A stretch of 64,000 bases of DNA, from assembly GCA_024236195.1 (NCBI GenBank), contig JACKKZ010000003.1:124001-188000 (forward strand). The letters run 5' to 3'. A model generated the notes under the pieces. The model was not told the DNA's origin and did no database searches. It was given only the letters and a program-made list of their open reading frames with translations. Shown here in pieces: positions 61,541-64,000 of the stretch (within the stretch, counting starts at the first letter, position 1; each line of letters starts with the position of its first letter). Source of the stretch: Sphingomonadaceae bacterium. GTDB lineage: Bacteria; Pseudomonadota; Alphaproteobacteria; Sphingomonadales; Sphingomonadaceae. The position numbers and the translations under genes were made by a program.

Positions 61541-61676
61541 GGCTCTGGACTTTCCTCTCGCTGGAAGAATCGGGTGTGGTTGCGACTGAGACGCAACTAT
61601 GCCCGCCAATGCGGCGCGGTAAAAGACCCTTAACCATGGACCATGGCCGGAATTTGGTCAGAAAAGGCGAGAGGCA

Positions 61677-61729
61677 AAGCTTTCTGCGACCAACCGCCCC
61701 GCTGCGGGACGGCTGGCTGTGGAAAGCTT
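61677..61729 (-). other. Nested stem-loop downstream of ilvA
   Basis: Two nested perfect stems: an outer 8-bp pair (AAGCTTTC 61677-61684 with GAAAGCTT 61722-61729) and an inner 12-bp pair (61690-61701 with 61705-61716, two G-T pairs) around a 3-nt loop. It begins one base after the ilvA stop. There is no immediate U-tract, so it is a possible terminator or processing structure rather than a clear intrinsic terminator. Confidence 0.5.
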
Positions 61730-61730
61730 A

Positions 61731-62984
61731 TTAGTTGATCTCAACCTCGTTAACCGAATAGCCCTTGTCTCGCAGTGACTTGAGCAAGGCCTGCAGCTGG
61801 TTGCGGTCACGCGCTTCGCATTCAATGTCCGTCACCAGCCCCTTCGCGGGCAAATTGGTGAAAATGCGGTGGTGATAGATTTCGAGGATATTGACGTTGT
61901 GATCGTCAAATTCCTTCATCACCTTGAACAGAGCACCGGGGCGATCCTGCAAGGTGATCCGCAACCGCGCCAGGCGGCCAGAGCGGGCGAGGTCACGCAG
62001 CAGCACATTGGCGAGCAGGCGCGTGTCGATATTGCCGCCGCACAGCACCAGCCCTACCTTGCGCCCGGCAAAGCGTTCGGGGAAACTCCGCACCGCTGCG
62101 AGGCCGGCTGCGCCTGCCCCTTCGACCACGGTCTTTTCGATCTGGAGCAGCAGCGCCACGGCGCTTTCCAGCTCTTCCTCGTCCACCAGCACGATATCAT
62201 CGACCAGTTCGGCAATGATCTGTCGGGTGAATTCACCCGGTGCCTTCACTGCGATGCCTTCGGCCAGCGTATCGCCGCCGCAATCCCGCTCTTCACCCTT
62301 GATATGGGAATACATGGACGGGAACAGCTGCGCCTGTACCCCCACCACTTCGACATCGGGCCGCAGCGCCTTGGCTACGGTCGCCATGCCGGAGATCAGC
62401 CCGCCGCCACCAATCGGCACCACCAGCACATCAAGATCCGGTGCGTCTTCAAACATTTCCAGCGCGACCGTGCCCTGCCCCGCAGCGACATTGGGATCAT
62501 CAAAGGGGTGGACGAAAGTCAGCCCCAGTTCCTGCTCCAGCTTGCGCGCATGGGCATAGGCTTCGTCAAAGGTTTCGCCTTCGAGCACGACATTGCCGCC
62601 GACACTTTCGGTCTGCATGACTTTCACTGTCGGCGTGGTGCGCGGCATGACAATGGTCACCGGCACACCCAGGCGAGTGCCATGGTAAGACAGGCCTTGC
62701 GAATGATTGCCTGCCGAAGCGGCAATTACACCGCGCTGGCGCTGTTCTTCAGTCAAGAGCAGCAGCGCATTGAGTGCGCCCCGTTCCTTGTAGGCAGCGG
62801 TGAATTGCAGGTTTTCGAATTTCAGCCAGATATCCGCGCCGGTAATGTCAGACAGCGTCTTGCTGTGCATGGTGCGGGTACGCACCACGGCACCTTCGAT
62901 GCGGGCCGCGGCGGCACGCACATCATCAATGTTCAGCTTGTCGGTAACCGACGCGACATCCCTTGCGGCTTTGTTCTCACTCAT
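61731..62984 (-). CDS. ilvA: Threonine ammonia-lyase with ACT domain
   Basis: Converts threonine to 2-oxobutyrate for isoleucine synthesis. 417 residues from the ATG at 62984 (MSENKAARD). The PLP Lys is in FTAAYKERGALNALL, SAGNHSQGLSYHG is the substrate loop and PIGGGGLISGMATV binds phosphate. One ACT domain sits at the C-terminus (about 335-417, LRITLQDRPGALFKVMKEF). The single ACT domain is the short type, different from the double-domain E. coli IlvA. Feedback by isoleucine is likely but the short type may also be catabolic. Confidence 0.93.
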   Translation of the reverse strand: MSENKAARDVASVTDKLNIDDVRAAAARIEGAVVRTRTMHSKTLSDITGADIWLKFENLQFTAAYKERGALNALLLLTEEQRQRGVIAASAGNHSQGLSYHGTRLGVPVTIVMPRTTPTVKVMQTESVGGNVVLEGETFDEAYAHARKLEQELGLTFVHPFDDPNVAAGQGTVALEMFEDAPDLDVLVVPIGGGGLISGMATVAKALRPDVEVVGVQAQLFPSMYSHIKGEERDCGGDTLAEGIAVKAPGEFTRQIIAELVDDIVLVDEEELESAVALLLQIEKTVVEGAGAAGLAAVRSFPERFAGRKVGLVLCGGNIDTRLLANVLLRDLARSGRLARLRITLQDRPGALFKVMKEFDDHNVNILEIYHHRIFTNLPAKGLVTDIECEARDRNQLQALLKSLRDKGYSVNEVEIN

Positions 62985-63085
62985 GGCGCTGCGCCGTAGG
63001 GGAAAATTGCCCGCGGGGAAATAGCCGCTTGGCGGCAAGCGATGAAGTTTTGCTTTGCCCGGCCAGCTAGCCTATTTCCACGCAC

Positions 63086-64000
63086 ATGATCGCGAAACTG
63101 ATTTCCCGCTTTTTCATGCTGCTGGCGGCACTTGCCCTGCTGCCAGCCAGCCCCGCCATGGCCGATACGCTGCTGGAGAATATCCAGGGTGTGACGATTG
63201 ACGAAGAAGGCAGGCTGGCCAGCTTTACCGGGTTGCTGATCGGCGATGATGGCCGGATCAAGCAGGTCTATACGCGCAGGGGTGACCACCCCAAACAGGT
63301 CGATTACCGGATTAACGGCGAAGGGCGCTTTGTCGTGCCCGGCATGATTGACGCGCATTTGCATATCATGGGTATCGGCTTTGGCGCGATGACGCTGGAC
63401 CTGTCTGACACCAATTCGCTGGAAGAAGCACTGGCGAAAATCGGTGCCTATGCGCAGGCCAATCCGGGGCGACGCTGGATTATCGGGCGTGGCTGGAACC
63501 AGGAGAAATGGGGCCTTGGCCGCTTCCCGACCGCTGCTGAACTGGATGCGGTGGTGGCGGATGTGCCTGTCTGGCTGGAGCGGGTCGATGGCCATGCAGG
63601 CTGGGCCAATAGCGCCGCGATGCAGGCGGCCGGCATTACCGCTGCCACGAAAGACCCGGCAGGCGGACGGATCGAGCGCAGCGGGGGGAAACCGAGCGGG
63701 ATATTCGTCGATAATGCCATGGAGCTGGTCGGCAAGGCGGTCCCTTCGCCCCGTCCGGAAGATCGCGACCAGGCCCTGCGCGAGGCGCAGAGCATCCTTC
63801 TCTCCAAGGGCATCACCGCAGCTGCCGATATGGGCACCAGCATACAAGACTGGCAGGCCTATCGCCGCGCAGGCGACTATGGCTGGCTGCAAATGCGGAT
63901 CATGGCCTATGCCAGTGGCACAGACGCGATGGAGCTGATTGGCGGCCCCGGCCCGTCGCCCTGGCTCTATGGCGACCGTTTGCGGCTCAATGGGGTCAAG
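63086..64000 (+). CDS. Secreted YtcJ-type amidohydrolase, partial (3' end beyond right edge)
   Basis: A frame of 305 codons starts at the ATG at 63086 and is open at the last base. The signal peptide is MIAKLISRFFMLLAALALLPASPAMA. The metal-binding HxH motif is in FVVPGMIDAHLHIMG, followed by IIGRGWNQEKWGLGRFPTAAELD and VWLERVDGHAGWANSAAMQ, all typical of the amidohydrolase 3/YtcJ family. The substrate is unknown. The remaining metal ligands lie beyond the window. It is divergent from ilvA. Confidence 0.9.
   Translation, partial: MIAKLISRFFMLLAALALLPASPAMADTLLENIQGVTIDEEGRLASFTGLLIGDDGRIKQVYTRRGDHPKQVDYRINGEGRFVVPGMIDAHLHIMGIGFGAMTLDLSDTNSLEEALAKIGAYAQANPGRRWIIGRGWNQEKWGLGRFPTAAELDAVVADVPVWLERVDGHAGWANSAAMQAAGITAATKDPAGGRIERSGGKPSGIFVDNAMELVGKAVPSPRPEDRDQALREAQSILLSKGITAAADMGTSIQDWQAYRRAGDYGWLQMRIMAYASGTDAMELIGGPGPSPWLYGDRLRLNGVK

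Overview
This 64 kb window is GC-rich (apart from a few short AT-richer stretches), almost fully coding and overwhelmingly housekeeping. Gene content and order point to an alphaproteobacterium of the order Sphingomonadales, probably near Erythrobacteraceae: a complete mraZ-to-ftsZ division/cell-wall cluster ending in a TPR/SPOR gene, a cobA-DUF2849-cysI-DUF934-cysH sulfate assimilation operon, a 112-residue GlnB followed by glnA behind a sigma-54-like promoter, and bpt-tamA-tamB. This placement is inferred from gene order; no 16S rRNA gene is present.

Layout. 1-2370 (-): 5' part of a secreted TPR/CHAT-domain protein that runs off the left edge. 2400-7323: queF (-), then a proline-rich membrane protein, a sulfurtransferase, a cystathionine beta-lyase-type enzyme and an MscS-type channel (+). 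7393-11298 (+): siroheme/sulfate assimilation operon. 11299-12641: a repeat-rich intergenic zone enclosing one orphan membrane protein. 12642-15821 (-): epimerase-like protein, proB, obgE. 16005-16239: a palindromic element, an intrinsic terminator and tRNA-Ala(CGC). 16342-20030 (-): lipoprotein, Bax-inhibitor-1 family protein, proC, a small hypothetical, a YbjN-domain protein. 20174-41008 (-): TPR/SPOR protein and the dcw cluster, in transcription order mraZ-rsmH-ftsL-ftsI-murE-murF-mraY-murD-ftsW-murG-murC-murB-ddl-ftsQ-ftsA-ftsZ. 41367-43915 (-): two coupled membrane proteins, a cysteine synthase, a 2Fe-2S ferredoxin. 44009-48612: DNA glycosylase, an SDR, pterin dehydratase, ccmAB, a hypothetical, map. 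48699-54383 (+): M17 aminopeptidase, SH3-only protein, argC, glnB, glnA, GH24 lysozyme. 54380-62984 (-): tamB, tamA, bpt, ilvA. 63086 to the right edge (+): a secreted YtcJ-type amidohydrolase, cut by the window.

How they work together. The dcw genes build the peptidoglycan precursor (Mur ligases, MraY, MurG, Ddl) and the divisome (FtsW/I/L/Q/A/Z), and almost every junction is an ATGA or TAATG/TGATG overlap, so translation is probably coupled along some 17 kb. The cys operon supplies siroheme, APS reductase and sulfite reductase; the sulfide produced can feed the cysteine synthase near 43 kb. GlnB/GlnA form the nitrogen-assimilation node. TamA/TamB form an outer-membrane assembly pair.

I found no CRISPR array, prophage module, transposase, toxin-antitoxin pair or recognisable defence cassette, and no convincing new multi-gene system. 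The most interesting signals are regulatory or architectural: a perfect DnaA box just upstream of ftsZ, G-runs spaced 9-11 bp over the mraZ promoter, a sigma-54-like promoter before glnB, tandem look-alike terminators after glnA, an SH3-only relative of a C40 peptidase, a very acidic FtsZ linker, and families of short inverted-repeat elements around an orphan gene.
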